Program-made: the position numbers and the translations under genes | In this document: positions 1 to 9,032 of the stretch, one piece after another | Layout of the letters: each line of letters starts with the position of its first letter | How positions within the stretch are numbered: the stretch's first letter is position 1 | The notes under the pieces: generated by a model | The model's database searches: none | The model's input: the letters and a program-made list of their open reading frames with translations, nothing else | Told to the model about the DNA's origin: nothing | NCBI RefSeq assembly: GCF_019145355.1 | Contig: NZ_JAHSTY010000001.1 | Coordinates: 1,116,001-1,180,000, forward strand | DNA: 64,000 bases | Source of the DNA: Pseudomonas azadiae | GTDB lineage: Bacteria > Pseudomonadota > Gammaproteobacteria > Pseudomonadales > Pseudomonadaceae | Direction of reading: 5' to 3'

Positions 1-46
1 CAGCCGCCTGATCGCCCATAAAAAAGATAATCGGAGAATCGCCGTC

Positions 47-1429
47 ATGGCTTTGGATTTATTCGTCGTACTCATCTACGCCGCCGGCATGCTGGTGCTC
101 GGCTACTACGGCATGCGTCGCGCCAAGACCCACGAAGACTACCTGGTGGCCGGGCGCAACCTGGGTCCGTCGCTGTACATGGGCACCATGGCCGCTACGG
201 TGCTGGGCGGTGCATCGACCGTCGGCACCGTGCGCCTGGGTTATGTGCATGGCATCTCGGGCTTCTGGCTGTGTGCCGCGCTGGGCGCGGGGATCATCGC
301 GCTGAACCTGTTCCTGGCCAAGCCGCTGTTGAAGCTGAAGATCTTCACCGTGACCCAGGCCCTGGAAAAACGCTACAACCCCATGGCCCGCCAGGCCAGC
401 GCGGTGATCATGCTGGCCTACGCGCTGATGATTGCCGTCACCTCGATCCTGGCCATCGGCACCGTGCTGCAAGTGCTGTTCGGCTTGCCGTTCTGGATCT
501 CGGTGCTGCTGGGCGGTGGCGTGGTGGTGGTGTACTCGACCATCGGGGGCATGTGGTCGCTGACCCTAACCGACATCGTGCAGTTCGTGATCAAGACCGT
601 TGGCCTCATGTTCATCCTATTGCCGATCTGCCTGTACCGCGTCGGCGGCTGGGACGAACTGGTGGCCAAGCTGCCGGCGTCGAGCTTCAGCTTCACTGCG
701 ATCGGCTGGGGCACGATCATCACCTACTTCATGATCTACTTTTTCGGCATCCTGATTGGCCAGGACGTCTGGCAGCGGGTGTTCACCGCACGTGACGAAA
801 AGGTCGCCAAGTACGCAGGTACCTTCGCCGGTTTCTACTGCATCCTCTACGGCCTGGCCTGTGCGCTGATCGGCATGGCGGCGCATGTGCTGATCCCGGA
901 CCTGGACAACGTCAACAACGCCTTCGCCGCGATCGTCAAAGTGTCGCTGCCCGACGGTATTCGCGGCCTGGTGATCGCCGCCGCCCTGGCGGCGATGATG
1001 TCCACCGCCAGCGCCGGCCTGCTGGCCGCCTCCACCGTACTGACCGAAGACCTGCTGCCGCGTCTGCGCGGCGGCATGCAATCGAGCCTGGCGCTCAACC
1101 GCCTGTTCACCCTGCTGACCGGTATCGCCGTGCTGGGTATCGCGCTGCTGGTAAGCGACGTGATCAGCGCCCTGACCCTGGCCTACAACCTGCTGGTGGG
1201 CGGCATGTTGATTCCGCTGATGGGCGCGATTTTCTGGAAACGCGCGACCACGTCGGGGGCAATCACGTCGATGGTGCTGGGCTTTGTGACGGCGCTGGTG
1301 TTCATGTTCAAGGATGGGCTGGATGCGAACACGCCGATTTACTACAGCCTGGCGGTTGGGCTGGTGAGTTTTGTCGTGGTGAGTGTGTTGTCGCGCAGGC
1401 CGGATGCGGCGGTGGCTCGGACGGTTTGA
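47..1429 (+). CDS. Sodium:solute symporter family (SSF) permease
   Basis: This 460-residue inner-membrane protein has about 13 hydrophobic segments in the SSF arrangement. The N-terminal segment is followed by a basic stretch and the family-typical EDYLVAGRNLG region near residue 30. A conserved AAALAAMMSTASAGLLAAS region lies near residues 315-335. SSF proteins import small solutes such as sugars, amino acids, carboxylates, nucleosides or vitamins with Na+. The sequence does not show which substrate. The start is supported by CGGAG 11 bases upstream. The gene it was co-transcribed with, if any, lies left of the window. The next gene is convergent, with only 28 bases between the stops, so no downstream partner gives a hint. 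Confidence 0.85.
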   Translation: MALDLFVVLIYAAGMLVLGYYGMRRAKTHEDYLVAGRNLGPSLYMGTMAATVLGGASTVGTVRLGYVHGISGFWLCAALGAGIIALNLFLAKPLLKLKIFTVTQALEKRYNPMARQASAVIMLAYALMIAVTSILAIGTVLQVLFGLPFWISVLLGGGVVVVYSTIGGMWSLTLTDIVQFVIKTVGLMFILLPICLYRVGGWDELVAKLPASSFSFTAIGWGTIITYFMIYFFGILIGQDVWQRVFTARDEKVAKYAGTFAGFYCILYGLACALIGMAAHVLIPDLDNVNNAFAAIVKVSLPDGIRGLVIAAALAAMMSTASAGLLAASTVLTEDLLPRLRGGMQSSLALNRLFTLLTGIAVLGIALLVSDVISALTLAYNLLVGGMLIPLMGAIFWKRATTSGAITSMVLGFVTALVFMFKDGLDANTPIYYSLAVGLVSFVVVSVLSRRPDAAVARTV

Positions 1430-1457
1430 GGCGTAGCGGTTTTCTAGAGCGGTTTCT

Positions 1458-3089
1458 TCAGCGGGTGCGACGTCGGATGTCGTGCCCGTTTTTTCCATTC
1501 AACTTAGCGTTTGCCTGGATGATTTCCTGGACCAGAGAGGCCCAGACCAGCCCCTGCGTCCAGCTCCCAGTATAAGTTGCCCCGTCTGCGATTCGGTTGT
1601 ACGCAGATCTATAAACTATTGAAAGTCCTTCCTTTAACTCCGCGGCACTGACGACGAAGTATTCTTTGCTCAACTCAGCAATTTGTCTCAAATCCAAACG
1701 CTGGGGACGAAACTGAACGCCAGAGCGCTGTAAGAGTTCCTCAAGCGCATCCTCAAGATGGATCTCTTCATCGTAATCCGACACCTGCGCGAAGCGCCCC
1801 AGCGAAGGATTGTCCGCCCGTAACTTTTCCACCAACTGAGTACCTGCGCGGTTGCACTCATCGGTCAAACACTGATTTCTTGAAAGCACATAGTCAGTGT
1901 GTGTCGGCTTTGCAGTCGTCTCCATTGCTGACAGATGACGCATGTTCACACTTTTGTGACCGGCTCCATCGCTCTGCTGATTACCTTCGTACACCACGAC
2001 ATGATAATTCGCCAGACGGAGCATCGAGGCCTGGAACAGACCGTTAATACCTCTGCCGATGATCGACACGCAAGGGGCACCGGTACCTACCCGTAGAGAT
2101 GGAATCGTCAATGAGTGTGCAAGTTTGCGCCTGACGAGGCCGCGCAAGGCCGTCAAGCTCAGTTGAACGCAAACCGCATAGTCCAGGTCGCAATGGCAGG
2201 CTTCGGTGGTTGCCGCCTGTGTAGTCAGCGTCGCCGGGTTGCGCCATGTGGAGACATCGCAGCCAAGGGTTTGCGTGCGTATGCGAAACGCATCCAATGT
2301 CGCAGGCCCATAGTCCATAATAAGCTGGATGCCTTCAGCGACTGCCAGCGCGTGCAACGCATCGTCGCTAAACACATCCGGCTTGGCGACACAGACCAGG
2401 CGCGCGTGTTCCTGCATACCCTGAATCATGACCGGATCGATGCGATGGGTGGAGTCATCATTCAGGGCTAAGCAGATCGCGACAGCAGTGGCTCCCTCCA
2501 GCGCCTCTGACCAGTCCACCACAAATGACACGCGGCTGTCGTAAAAGGCCCCGCCGTGAGTGTCCGGCGATCGACCGTGCCGAACCAACACCTTGATCCG
2601 GACATCCGGATCTCGATCAAGCAGTAATTTGACAAGCTCTTTTCCCACGTTGCCGTATCCGAGTACGCGGACATCGGCGGGCATGGAGCCATCGGCCCGT
2701 GTCAGCCAGTGCGCGATATAGGCTGCGACATGCGGTGCGTTGATCCCGGGCGTATTGACCACTCGGATGCCGTTGGCTTTGCACAGATCCAGTTGCACCT
2801 TGTCCAGGCTCGCTCCTCTGCGGATCAGGTTGAGGTCGCCAAATGGGTGGGATACACGCCACTGGGCAATAACCTCTGCATCGATGACCTGGTCTCCAGC
2901 GACGATGGTTGTTGGGCGCAGGAGCGCGATCTGCAGCAGCAGCGTTTGCGTGGTTAATGTCGGGGGAAGAAACACGACGTTACTGGGTGCGTCAGCTTTC
3001 CAGCCTTTCGACACAGGTGCGATATGTAAAACACAGTCGGTTGTGGCGATGAGGGATGCGGCGACCGGCGGAACCGAAGAGAGCGGCAT
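1458..3089 (-). CDS. Two-domain protein: D-2-hydroxyacid-dehydrogenase-like NAD domain plus FAD-type dinucleotide-binding domain
   Basis: The protein has 543 residues. The N-terminal half follows the D-isomer-specific 2-hydroxyacid dehydrogenase layout, with a small domain containing NGIRVVNTPGINAPHVAAY and then a Rossmann motif, VLGYGNVGKELVKLLL, near residue 145. The usual C-terminal catalytic histidine motif is not evident. A second nucleotide-binding motif, VSIIGRGINGLFQASML, starts near residue 345, followed by YEGN, which resembles the FAD-binding fold of glycine/D-amino-acid oxidases. GGAGACACGCC precedes the ATG. The gene stands alone, convergent with the SSF gene, and its composition is less GC-rich than its neighbours. 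The exact function is unknown; a coupled oxidoreductase is an inference from the folds only. Confidence 0.6.
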   Translation of the reverse strand: MPLSSVPPVAASLIATTDCVLHIAPVSKGWKADAPSNVVFLPPTLTTQTLLLQIALLRPTTIVAGDQVIDAEVIAQWRVSHPFGDLNLIRRGASLDKVQLDLCKANGIRVVNTPGINAPHVAAYIAHWLTRADGSMPADVRVLGYGNVGKELVKLLLDRDPDVRIKVLVRHGRSPDTHGGAFYDSRVSFVVDWSEALEGATAVAICLALNDDSTHRIDPVMIQGMQEHARLVCVAKPDVFSDDALHALAVAEGIQLIMDYGPATLDAFRIRTQTLGCDVSTWRNPATLTTQAATTEACHCDLDYAVCVQLSLTALRGLVRRKLAHSLTIPSLRVGTGAPCVSIIGRGINGLFQASMLRLANYHVVVYEGNQQSDGAGHKSVNMRHLSAMETTAKPTHTDYVLSRNQCLTDECNRAGTQLVEKLRADNPSLGRFAQVSDYDEEIHLEDALEELLQRSGVQFRPQRLDLRQIAELSKEYFVVSAAELKEGLSIVYRSAYNRIADGATYTGSWTQGLVWASLVQEIIQANAKLNGKNGHDIRRRTR

Positions 3090-3311
3090 GGCGTGTCTCC
3101 AACCATCTTGACGTATTGGAGCACCTCGAAAAGGCGCATGGGCTTGGTCCGAAACAAGTTGTCTCGGTCTCTGAGGGAACCCAACCTACGCGCGTTTTTA
3201 AAATCCAATAAGCCAGCCGATTCTGACAATCCGGTAGTCCAGTTCCGACAACTGAACGCCAAAGCCTGATAAACAGGCGTAAATCCGGTTTTTTCGTAAA
3301 GCACAAACAAT

Positions 3312-3400
3312 TGTGGGAGCGGGCTTGCTCGCGAAAGCGGTGTGTCAGTCAACTTTTCATCGACTGATACACCGCTTTCGCGAGCAAGCCCGCTCCCACA
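3312..3400. repeat. REP palindrome pair (TGTGGGAGCGGGCTTGCTCGCG type)
   Basis: Two copies of the same REP element face each other, and the arms read TGTGGGAGCGGGCTTGCTCG and its complement. They would form a long hairpin in RNA or single-stranded DNA. It lies downstream of the small ORF at 3433-3555 and may protect or end that transcript. The interval 3090-3311 upstream of the two-domain protein shows no other gene. Confidence 0.9.
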
Positions 3401-3432
3401 GGGGAATTGTGCGGCAGTTTGAAAAACGGAGC

Positions 3433-3555
3433 TTATCGCCGACGCGGACGCCGCTGCTCATCATCCGTGCGAATCGGCACCGGCTGCAGCGGAGGCTCGA
3501 TCAAGCCGAGTGCAACACCCAGATCATGGAGCCAGTTTTGAATTTTCTCTTTCAT
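3433..3555 (-). CDS. Small 40-residue protein resembling the PA1414 family; possible SicX-type locus
   Basis: The reading frame starts at an ATG preceded by AAGGGGGG five bases away and ends with TAA. It encodes 40 residues, beginning MKEKIQNWLHDLGVALGL, followed by a proline-rich centre and a very basic end (RRPRRR). From memory, this pattern matches the PA1414 family of pseudomonads. In P. aeruginosa that locus gives the ANR-controlled small RNA SicX. An ANR-like half-perfect box lies at 3674-3687, about 125 bases upstream. The function of the peptide is unknown; the locus may act as RNA, protein or both. It is too short for most gene finders. Confidence 0.6.
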   Translation of the reverse strand: MKEKIQNWLHDLGVALGLIEPPLQPVPIRTDDEQRRPRRR

Positions 3556-3673
3556 GGTTGCCCCCCTTGAGGGTAATGCTGGTAGGTGCAAGTTCTGTCA
3601 CCTTTTCCTACATTGATAGTAGCCCTAAGTCCTACGTAATGCTTGAACGAAACCACAACGAACTGTTACTGAA

Positions 3674-3687
3674 TTGATACAAATCCT
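3674..3687 (-). promoter_or_regulatory. Candidate ANR/FNR box upstream of the PA1414-like ORF
   Basis: The sequence TTGATACAAATCCT on the plus strand has one perfect ANR half-site (read as ATCAA on the minus strand) and one poor half-site (AGGAT). If centred at -41.5, the transcript would begin near 3639, leaving a leader of about 84 bases. The match is partial, so the call is tentative. Confidence 0.35.
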
Positions 3688-3697
3688 GACGGATCGT

Positions 3698-4591
3698 TCA
3701 AGCAATTGCGCGTGCGTCTTGCCGGACTTCGGTCTTGCCCTCTTGCTGGAGGTCGATCCATGCGTTGAGGTTAGCGCCGAGCATACCCTTTCGCCACATC
3801 AGCCAGGTGGTCGCAGTGGCAAAAGGCCCAATCAACGGATGAACGGACACGCTGTCCTTGCCGGGCAGGCTGTCGAGCATGGATTCGGACATCAACGCCA
3901 CGCCCGACCCTGCGATCACACAGGCGAGCATGCCTTGGTAGGATTCGATCTCGATTGCCCGGCCCATCGCCACGCGCTCGTGGGAAAACCAGGTTTCCAG
4001 GCGCGTGCGGTAGGCGCAACTGCGACGGAAGGTGAACACCGCACGCCCCGCCACGTCCTGCGGCCCGCGCACCGGCGGGTGATCGGCTTCGCAAATCAGC
4101 ACCAAGCGTTCTTCGCACAGGGCGACACCGTCCAAGGAGGCAATCGTGATGGGCCCGTCCACAAACGCAGCGTCCAGCCGACCGGTCATCAAACCTTCGA
4201 GCAATTCACCGCTGGGCGCCGATTGCACCTGCAGGTTCACCCTCGGATAAGCCTTGTGATAGCAAGCCAGCAGCTTCGGCAAATGAACCGCTGCCGTGCT
4301 GTACATGCTGCCCAACACAAAGTCGCCGGCCGGTTGCCCTCCTTGCACGGCGCCATGGGCTTCATCGTGCAGGGCCAGCAGACGAGTGCTGTAGTCCAGC
4401 AACACTTTGCCCGCAGGAGAAAGCTGCAAGCGTTGACGCTCGCGAACGAACAGCTCGACGCCCAGTTGTTCTTCCATCTGCTTGAGCCGTGTCGACAGGT
4501 TCGACGGCACTCGATGCAGCCGCTCGGCCGCACGGGTAATGGAGCCCTCTTGCGCCACCGCCTGAAAAATTCGCAGCTGACTGAACTCCAT
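3698..4591 (-). CDS. LysR-family transcriptional regulator
   Basis: The 297-residue protein has the LysR winged helix at the N-terminus (MEFSQLRIFQAVAQEGSITRA, helix-turn-helix about residues 18-40), then a substrate-binding domain. I chose the ATG at 4591, preceded by GGAGAAAG, over an upstream TTG. It resembles, from memory, the PtrR-like subgroup of LysR proteins. It is divergent from an MFS exporter gene with about 100 bases between, so it probably controls that gene and itself. The effector is unknown. Confidence 0.85.
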   Translation of the reverse strand: MEFSQLRIFQAVAQEGSITRAAERLHRVPSNLSTRLKQMEEQLGVELFVRERQRLQLSPAGKVLLDYSTRLLALHDEAHGAVQGGQPAGDFVLGSMYSTAAVHLPKLLACYHKAYPRVNLQVQSAPSGELLEGLMTGRLDAAFVDGPITIASLDGVALCEERLVLICEADHPPVRGPQDVAGRAVFTFRRSCAYRTRLETWFSHERVAMGRAIEIESYQGMLACVIAGSGVALMSESMLDSLPGKDSVSVHPLIGPFATATTWLMWRKGMLGANLNAWIDLQQEGKTEVRQDARAIA

Positions 4592-4693
4592 AACTTTCTC
4601 CAAAATTGAACAAGTTACTCACTATTATTCATTTTTACAGAAAGTCAATCCGCTTTAGCCTGAGGGTATTCGCTCACCCTTAGGCACCTGACC

Positions 4694-5902
4694 ATGTCCC
4701 CCTTGATTCGCCTGCTTGCCAGCTTTGTCGCCTTGATGATGGCGATGGGTATCGGCCGCTTCGCCCTTACCCCACAAATGCCGCACTTGCTCAGCGAGGG
4801 GCAGGTCGACTTGACCGGCGCCGGGCTGATTGCCGCCGCCAATTATCTGGGCTACCTGGTCGGTGCGGTGGATTCGATCTTTGCGCGCAGCCATCAACAT
4901 GTCCGCGGGCGTTTATATGGTGGGCTGTGGCTATGCGTGCTGTTGACCCTGGCGTCGTCCTGGGCGCATGGCTTCTGGCCGCACCTGTTGCTGCGCTTTG
5001 GTACCGGTGTCGCGAGTGCCTGGGCACTGGTGATGGTCACCAGCCTGAGCCAGCCGCTGGCGCTTGCCGCCGGGCGCCCGCGCCTGGGCGCATTGGTATT
5101 TGCCGGGCCGGGGCTGGGGATTGTGTTGACCGGGTTGCTGGCGCTGGGCTCGAACCTGTTGGGGCAAAGCTCGGCCACGTTGTGGCTGGTGTATGGCGTC
5201 GTGGCGTTGCTGATGTTGTTGGTGATTCTGCCTCTACTGCCCCAGCCTTCCGTCACCAGCACACCGCTCTCCGGCCCTGGCGACGCGGGCAGCAATGGCA
5301 GCATCGCGCATTTGTGCTGGATCTACGTGTTATACGGCCTTGGCTACATTATCCCGGCGACATTCCTGTCGCAGATGGCCAGCGCGCAATTCAACGGCGT
5401 CTGGCAGGCTGATCTGTTCTGGCCTTGCTTTGGCCTGGCCGCGGCGATTGGCGTGGGGGTGGCCAGTCTGCGCCGCAAAGACCCGCACACCACCCGCCGC
5501 TGGCTGATGACCACACTGTGGCTGCAAGCAGCTGGGGTATTTGCCTGTCTGCTGGGTAATGGCTGGGGCCTGGCGCTGGGCGTGCTGCTGTGCGGTGGGC
5601 CGTTCCTGGCTTGCATGCAACTGGTAATGGCTCGCTTGCGGGACGTCGCGCCTCATGGTTACCAGCGCAGCACCGGTTTGCTGACCGCCTGCTTTGCCAT
5701 CGGCCAATTGAGCGGGCCATTGCTGGCCTCGGTGAGCAGTCATATCAGCGGTGGCCTGCAACCGGCGTTGGTTATTGCCGGTTGCGGCCTGGTACTGGCG
5801 GGTGCGGTATTGCTTAGCCGGCAACCAATGGCAGGGGCGTGCGAAGTTGCTCTCGCCGCGCAAGCACCAGGAAAAACAGCCCACCCAGGAAACAGCCGGT
5901 GA
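4694..5902 (+). CDS. YbfB/YjiJ-family MFS transporter
   Basis: The protein has 402 residues with about 12 membrane segments. The first segment contains MGIGRFALTPQMPHLL, a signature of the YbfB/YjiJ family within the major facilitator superfamily, followed by AANYLGYLVGA. The family is thought to export small metabolites or drugs; the substrate is not known. It is divergent from the LysR gene at 3698-4591, its likely regulator. Its last 89 bases overlap, tail to tail, the end of the NCS1 transporter gene on the opposite strand. Confidence 0.85.
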   Translation: MSPLIRLLASFVALMMAMGIGRFALTPQMPHLLSEGQVDLTGAGLIAAANYLGYLVGAVDSIFARSHQHVRGRLYGGLWLCVLLTLASSWAHGFWPHLLLRFGTGVASAWALVMVTSLSQPLALAAGRPRLGALVFAGPGLGIVLTGLLALGSNLLGQSSATLWLVYGVVALLMLLVILPLLPQPSVTSTPLSGPGDAGSNGSIAHLCWIYVLYGLGYIIPATFLSQMASAQFNGVWQADLFWPCFGLAAAIGVGVASLRRKDPHTTRRWLMTTLWLQAAGVFACLLGNGWGLALGVLLCGGPFLACMQLVMARLRDVAPHGYQRSTGLLTACFAIGQLSGPLLASVSSHISGGLQPALVIAGCGLVLAGAVLLSRQPMAGACEVALAAQAPGKTAHPGNSR

Positions 5903-7256
5903 ACCAGGCAAAGTTGGCCATGCCCTGCAATACCGGCGTAAAGGTGATCGCGACGCCCACCAGCGTCGCGGGCACCAACGCCTTGACCGCCGTCCAGTTC
6001 ACGCCGCCATCGAAGTAATAACGCCCGCTCGGGCTGTCATCAAACAGCGCATCTACGTCGATCTTCTGTTTTTTGATCAGGTAGAAATCCACCAGCAGTA
6101 TCCCGAACAGCGGGCCGATAAAGGCCGCGAGGATATCCAGGGTGTAATGGATCATCAGCGGGTTGTTGAACAGGTTCCACGGTGTGATGAAAATCGATGC
6201 CACGGCGGCGATCATCCCGCCGGCGCGCCAACTGATCTTGCTCGGCGCGACGTTGGCGAAGTCAAACGCCGGGGACACGAAGTTGGCCACGATATTGATG
6301 CCGATGGTCGCCGTTACGAAGGCAAAGGCACCGAGCAACACCGCCATGCTGTTATCGATGCGCGACACCGTGGCGATCGGGTCGTGCAGCATTTCACCAA
6401 ACACTGGCAACGTACCCGAGACGATCACCACGGTAACCAGGGAAAACGCCAGGAAATTCACCGGCAGCCCCCAGAAATTGCCCCGTCGTACATCCTGCAT
6501 GCTGCGGCAGTAGCGGCTGAAGTCACCGAAGTTCAAGGTCGGCCCGGAGAAGTACGACACCACCAGCGCCGTCGCCACAATCACTTGGCCAAACGCCTGC
6601 CAACCTGAGAGGGATTTTTCCCCCAGGGTAAAGCTGATGTTCGACCAGCCCGCCTTCCACACGATCCAACCCGCGAGCGCAAACATCACCGCATACACCA
6701 CCGGGCCCGCCCAATCGATAAAGCGGCGGATAGACTCCATACCGGCCCAGAACACAGCCGCCTGAAGTAACCACAGGCTGAGAAACCCGAACCAGCCAAG
6801 GTAGGACAGGCCTGCAAAATGCGGCTCTGCATACACCGCCATCTGTGGGAAAAAGCGCAGCACCACGATGATCAAGGCACTTGAGGCCAGATACGTCTGG
6901 ATCCCGTACCAGGCCACGGCGATCAATCCGCGAATCACAGCAGGAATGTTCGCCCCGAACACACCGAACGCCAAGCGGCAAATCACCGGGTAAGGCACAG
7001 CGGCCTGCTGGCTGGGCTTTGCCACCAGGTTGGCGATCAACTGCACGATGCAGATACCGGCAAGCAAGGCGATCAACACCTGCCAACTGGCCAGCCCCAG
7101 GGCGAAGAGGCTGGCGGCGAACACATAGCCGCCGACGCTGTGCACATCGCTCATCCAAAAGGCGAAGATGTTGTACCAGTTCCACTTTTGCGGCAGTGGG
7201 CCGAGGTCCTTGTTGTACAGGCGCGGGCTGTAGCCTTTGGGCAATTGTTCGGTCAT
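5814..7256 (-). CDS. NCS1-family nucleobase:cation symporter
   Basis: The protein has 480 residues and about 12 membrane segments. Typical NCS1 features are visible: NKDLGPLPQKWNWYNIFAFWM near the N-terminus, SDVHSVGGYVFAASLF in segment 1, and GPTLNFGDFSRYC in the central part. NCS1 proteins import purines, pyrimidines, hydantoins, allantoin or related vitamins with Na+ or H+. No catabolic gene adjoins it, so the substrate is open. The ATG at 7256 has GAGGAG eight bases upstream, which is better than an upstream in-frame start giving 33 extra non-conserved residues. The 3' end overlaps the MFS gene. Confidence 0.85.
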   Translation of the reverse strand: MTEQLPKGYSPRLYNKDLGPLPQKWNWYNIFAFWMSDVHSVGGYVFAASLFALGLASWQVLIALLAGICIVQLIANLVAKPSQQAAVPYPVICRLAFGVFGANIPAVIRGLIAVAWYGIQTYLASSALIIVVLRFFPQMAVYAEPHFAGLSYLGWFGFLSLWLLQAAVFWAGMESIRRFIDWAGPVVYAVMFALAGWIVWKAGWSNISFTLGEKSLSGWQAFGQVIVATALVVSYFSGPTLNFGDFSRYCRSMQDVRRGNFWGLPVNFLAFSLVTVVIVSGTLPVFGEMLHDPIATVSRIDNSMAVLLGAFAFVTATIGINIVANFVSPAFDFANVAPSKISWRAGGMIAAVASIFITPWNLFNNPLMIHYTLDILAAFIGPLFGILLVDFYLIKKQKIDVDALFDDSPSGRYYFDGGVNWTAVKALVPATLVGVAITFTPVLQGMANFAWFTGCFLGGLFFLVLARREQLRTPLPLVAG

Positions 7257-7531
7257 CGCTGGGCTCCTCGAAGTACCAGCCTGCGCTTGCGTCACGGGTG
7301 TGCATACGGAAGGCGGCCGGGTTGTATACGAGGAAGTTAGCAGAATGCGTGCCAATTGAACGCAATCCCTCTGGCACGGCGCTCCATAGGGTGGGATACC
7401 TATCTAAGGAAAGGCGTTAACGCTCAGCAACGGTGCACGTAATTCCTGTACACAATCATCGGCGCACTCGATGTGCACACAGATAACCCACCGTGCGGCA
7501 GATCCAGATCCCGCTGACAACGCAGATTTCC

Positions 7532-7574
7532 TGTGGGAGCTGTCGAGCTTTAGCGAGGCTGCGAAAGCGGTGTA
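7532..7574 (+). repeat. Single REP half element (TGTGGGAGCTGTCGAG type)
   Basis: One arm of the same REP family that forms the tandem array at 25222-25689 is present; the matching second arm is not clear. It sits in the 423-base gap 7257-7679 between two minus-strand genes. Nothing else was recognised in that gap. Confidence 0.6.
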
Positions 7575-7679
7575 ACAGGCGACGAAGATGTTGGCAGTGC
7601 CGCCGTCCCGCTACAGGTCCTCTGCAACACCAAAAGTTGCAGAGACGCCTGGGATAAAACTCAGAGTAGGAAGGTGCAT

Positions 7680-8516
7680 TTAGCTGAGTTCAATGCGATC
7701 CGCGTGAATCACGATCTGGCCCTGCTTATACAGCGCGCCAATCGCCTTCTTGAAGTTGCCCTTGCTCACGCCGAACAAGTTGCTGATTACGGCGGGGTCG
7801 CTTTTGTCGCTCACCGGTAAGGTGCCGTTATTCTCACGCAACTTGGCGAGGATCTTGGAGTTCAGGCTGGAGGCTGCTTCTTGACCGACCGGTTGAAGGC
7901 TCAAGCTGATATTGCCGTCGGCGCGGATCTCTTTGATAAAACCCTTTTCTTCCTTGCCCGGGCGCAGGAACTTGAACACTTCGTTCTTGTGGATCAAGCC
8001 CCAGTGCTTGTTGTTGATGATCGCCTTGAAACCCATGTCAGTGGCTTCGGCCACCAGCAGGTCGACTTCCTGGCCCACCTGGTAATTGGCCGGCGTCTTA
8101 TCCAGGTAGCGATCCAGTCGCGCAGTGGCGGTAATACGCTTGGTGTGTTTGTCGAGGTAGACGTGCACCACACAATATTCGCCGGCGGTCAGCTGGCGTT
8201 TTTCCTCGGAATAGGGCAGCAGCAGATCCTTGGGCAAGCCCCAGTCGAGGAACACGCCGATACTGTTGACTTCTACCACTTTCAAACTGGCGAACTCACC
8301 CACTTGAACTTTGGGCTTTTCAGTGGTGGCGATAAGTTTGTCATCACTGTCCAGATAAATGAAAACGTTAAGCCAGTCTTCATCTTCACTGGGAATATCT
8401 TTAGGGATGTACCGATTGGGCAAGAGGATTTCGCCATCTTGCGCACCGTCCAGGTACAAACCAAAGTGAGTGTGTTTAACCACTTGCAAGCTGTTGTAGC
8501 GCCCGACCAAAGCCAT
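7680..8516 (-). CDS. CvfB-family S1 RNA-binding protein
   Basis: The 278-residue protein has consecutive S1-like OB folds (FGLYLDGAQDGEILLPNRYI near residue 20; SIGVFLDWGLPKDLLLPYSE near 85; MGFKAIINNKHWGLIHKNEV near 160). A C-terminal winged-helix part follows (ISNLFGVSKGNFKKAIGALYKQG), as in YitL/CvfB proteins. Family members bind RNA and affect gene expression; the physiological target in pseudomonads is not known. The ATG at 8516 is preferred to an upstream TTG, with GAGGG upstream. It is a single gene with no partner. The 336 bases between it and the next gene hold no recognised gene. Confidence 0.8.
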   Translation of the reverse strand: MALVGRYNSLQVVKHTHFGLYLDGAQDGEILLPNRYIPKDIPSEDEDWLNVFIYLDSDDKLIATTEKPKVQVGEFASLKVVEVNSIGVFLDWGLPKDLLLPYSEEKRQLTAGEYCVVHVYLDKHTKRITATARLDRYLDKTPANYQVGQEVDLLVAEATDMGFKAIINNKHWGLIHKNEVFKFLRPGKEEKGFIKEIRADGNISLSLQPVGQEAASSLNSKILAKLRENNGTLPVSDKSDPAVISNLFGVSKGNFKKAIGALYKQGQIVIHADRIELS

Positions 8517-8852
8517 TTTCAAATACCCTCATTGCGTGGGCGGCATTCTACCCGAGTTGCGAGCGCCACGCGCGTGCGCCTGCAAAAACGCGGGCTGGCG
8601 TGGCGATCCGGTGGCACGGCGCGGGTCATGGCCCCGCTCGTCCGATCATTCGGCGCAATTGCCCCTGATGGTCACACTAATACCGCACCATGGTTTCGAG
8701 GTAAAACAGCAAGTTAGGGGCTTATTTCAGCCGCGAACTTTGGTTCACTCCCGGGCTCCACGCTTATTCCAAGGGGATATTTGCCAAGCAATTGTCAAGT
8801 ATTTCCTGTACGATGCCTGGCCAAGTTAATTTTCTACAGGTTAGTGGCCGCC

Positions 8853-9032
8853 ATGCGTGTAAAAGCATCCAACAGCAAAGCAAAGCCAGCTCCAGCCGTT
8901 GAAACCAGCGAGTCGATCAACAACCAGATCGCTGCGTTCCTCAAGTCCGGTGGCGAAATCCAGCAAATTGCCAAGGGCGTGAGCGGCCAGACTTTCGGCC
9001 CATCCAAGCAGATCAGCCTGGGTAAAAAGTAA
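8853..9032 (+). CDS. Small conserved-looking protein of 59 residues, function unknown
   Basis: The protein begins MRVKASNSKAKPAPAVE, a basic, alanine/proline-rich and probably disordered head. An amphipathic stretch follows (SINNQIAAFLKSGGEIQQI), and the protein ends in a basic tail (GPSKQISLGKK). It has no signal peptide and no membrane segment, so it should be cytoplasmic, perhaps nucleic-acid-binding by charge. An upstream in-frame ATG would add 24 residues of non-coding character. The composition and codon use look real. I do not recognise a characterised family. Confidence 0.65.
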   Translation: MRVKASNSKAKPAPAVETSESINNQIAAFLKSGGEIQQIAKGVSGQTFGPSKQISLGKK

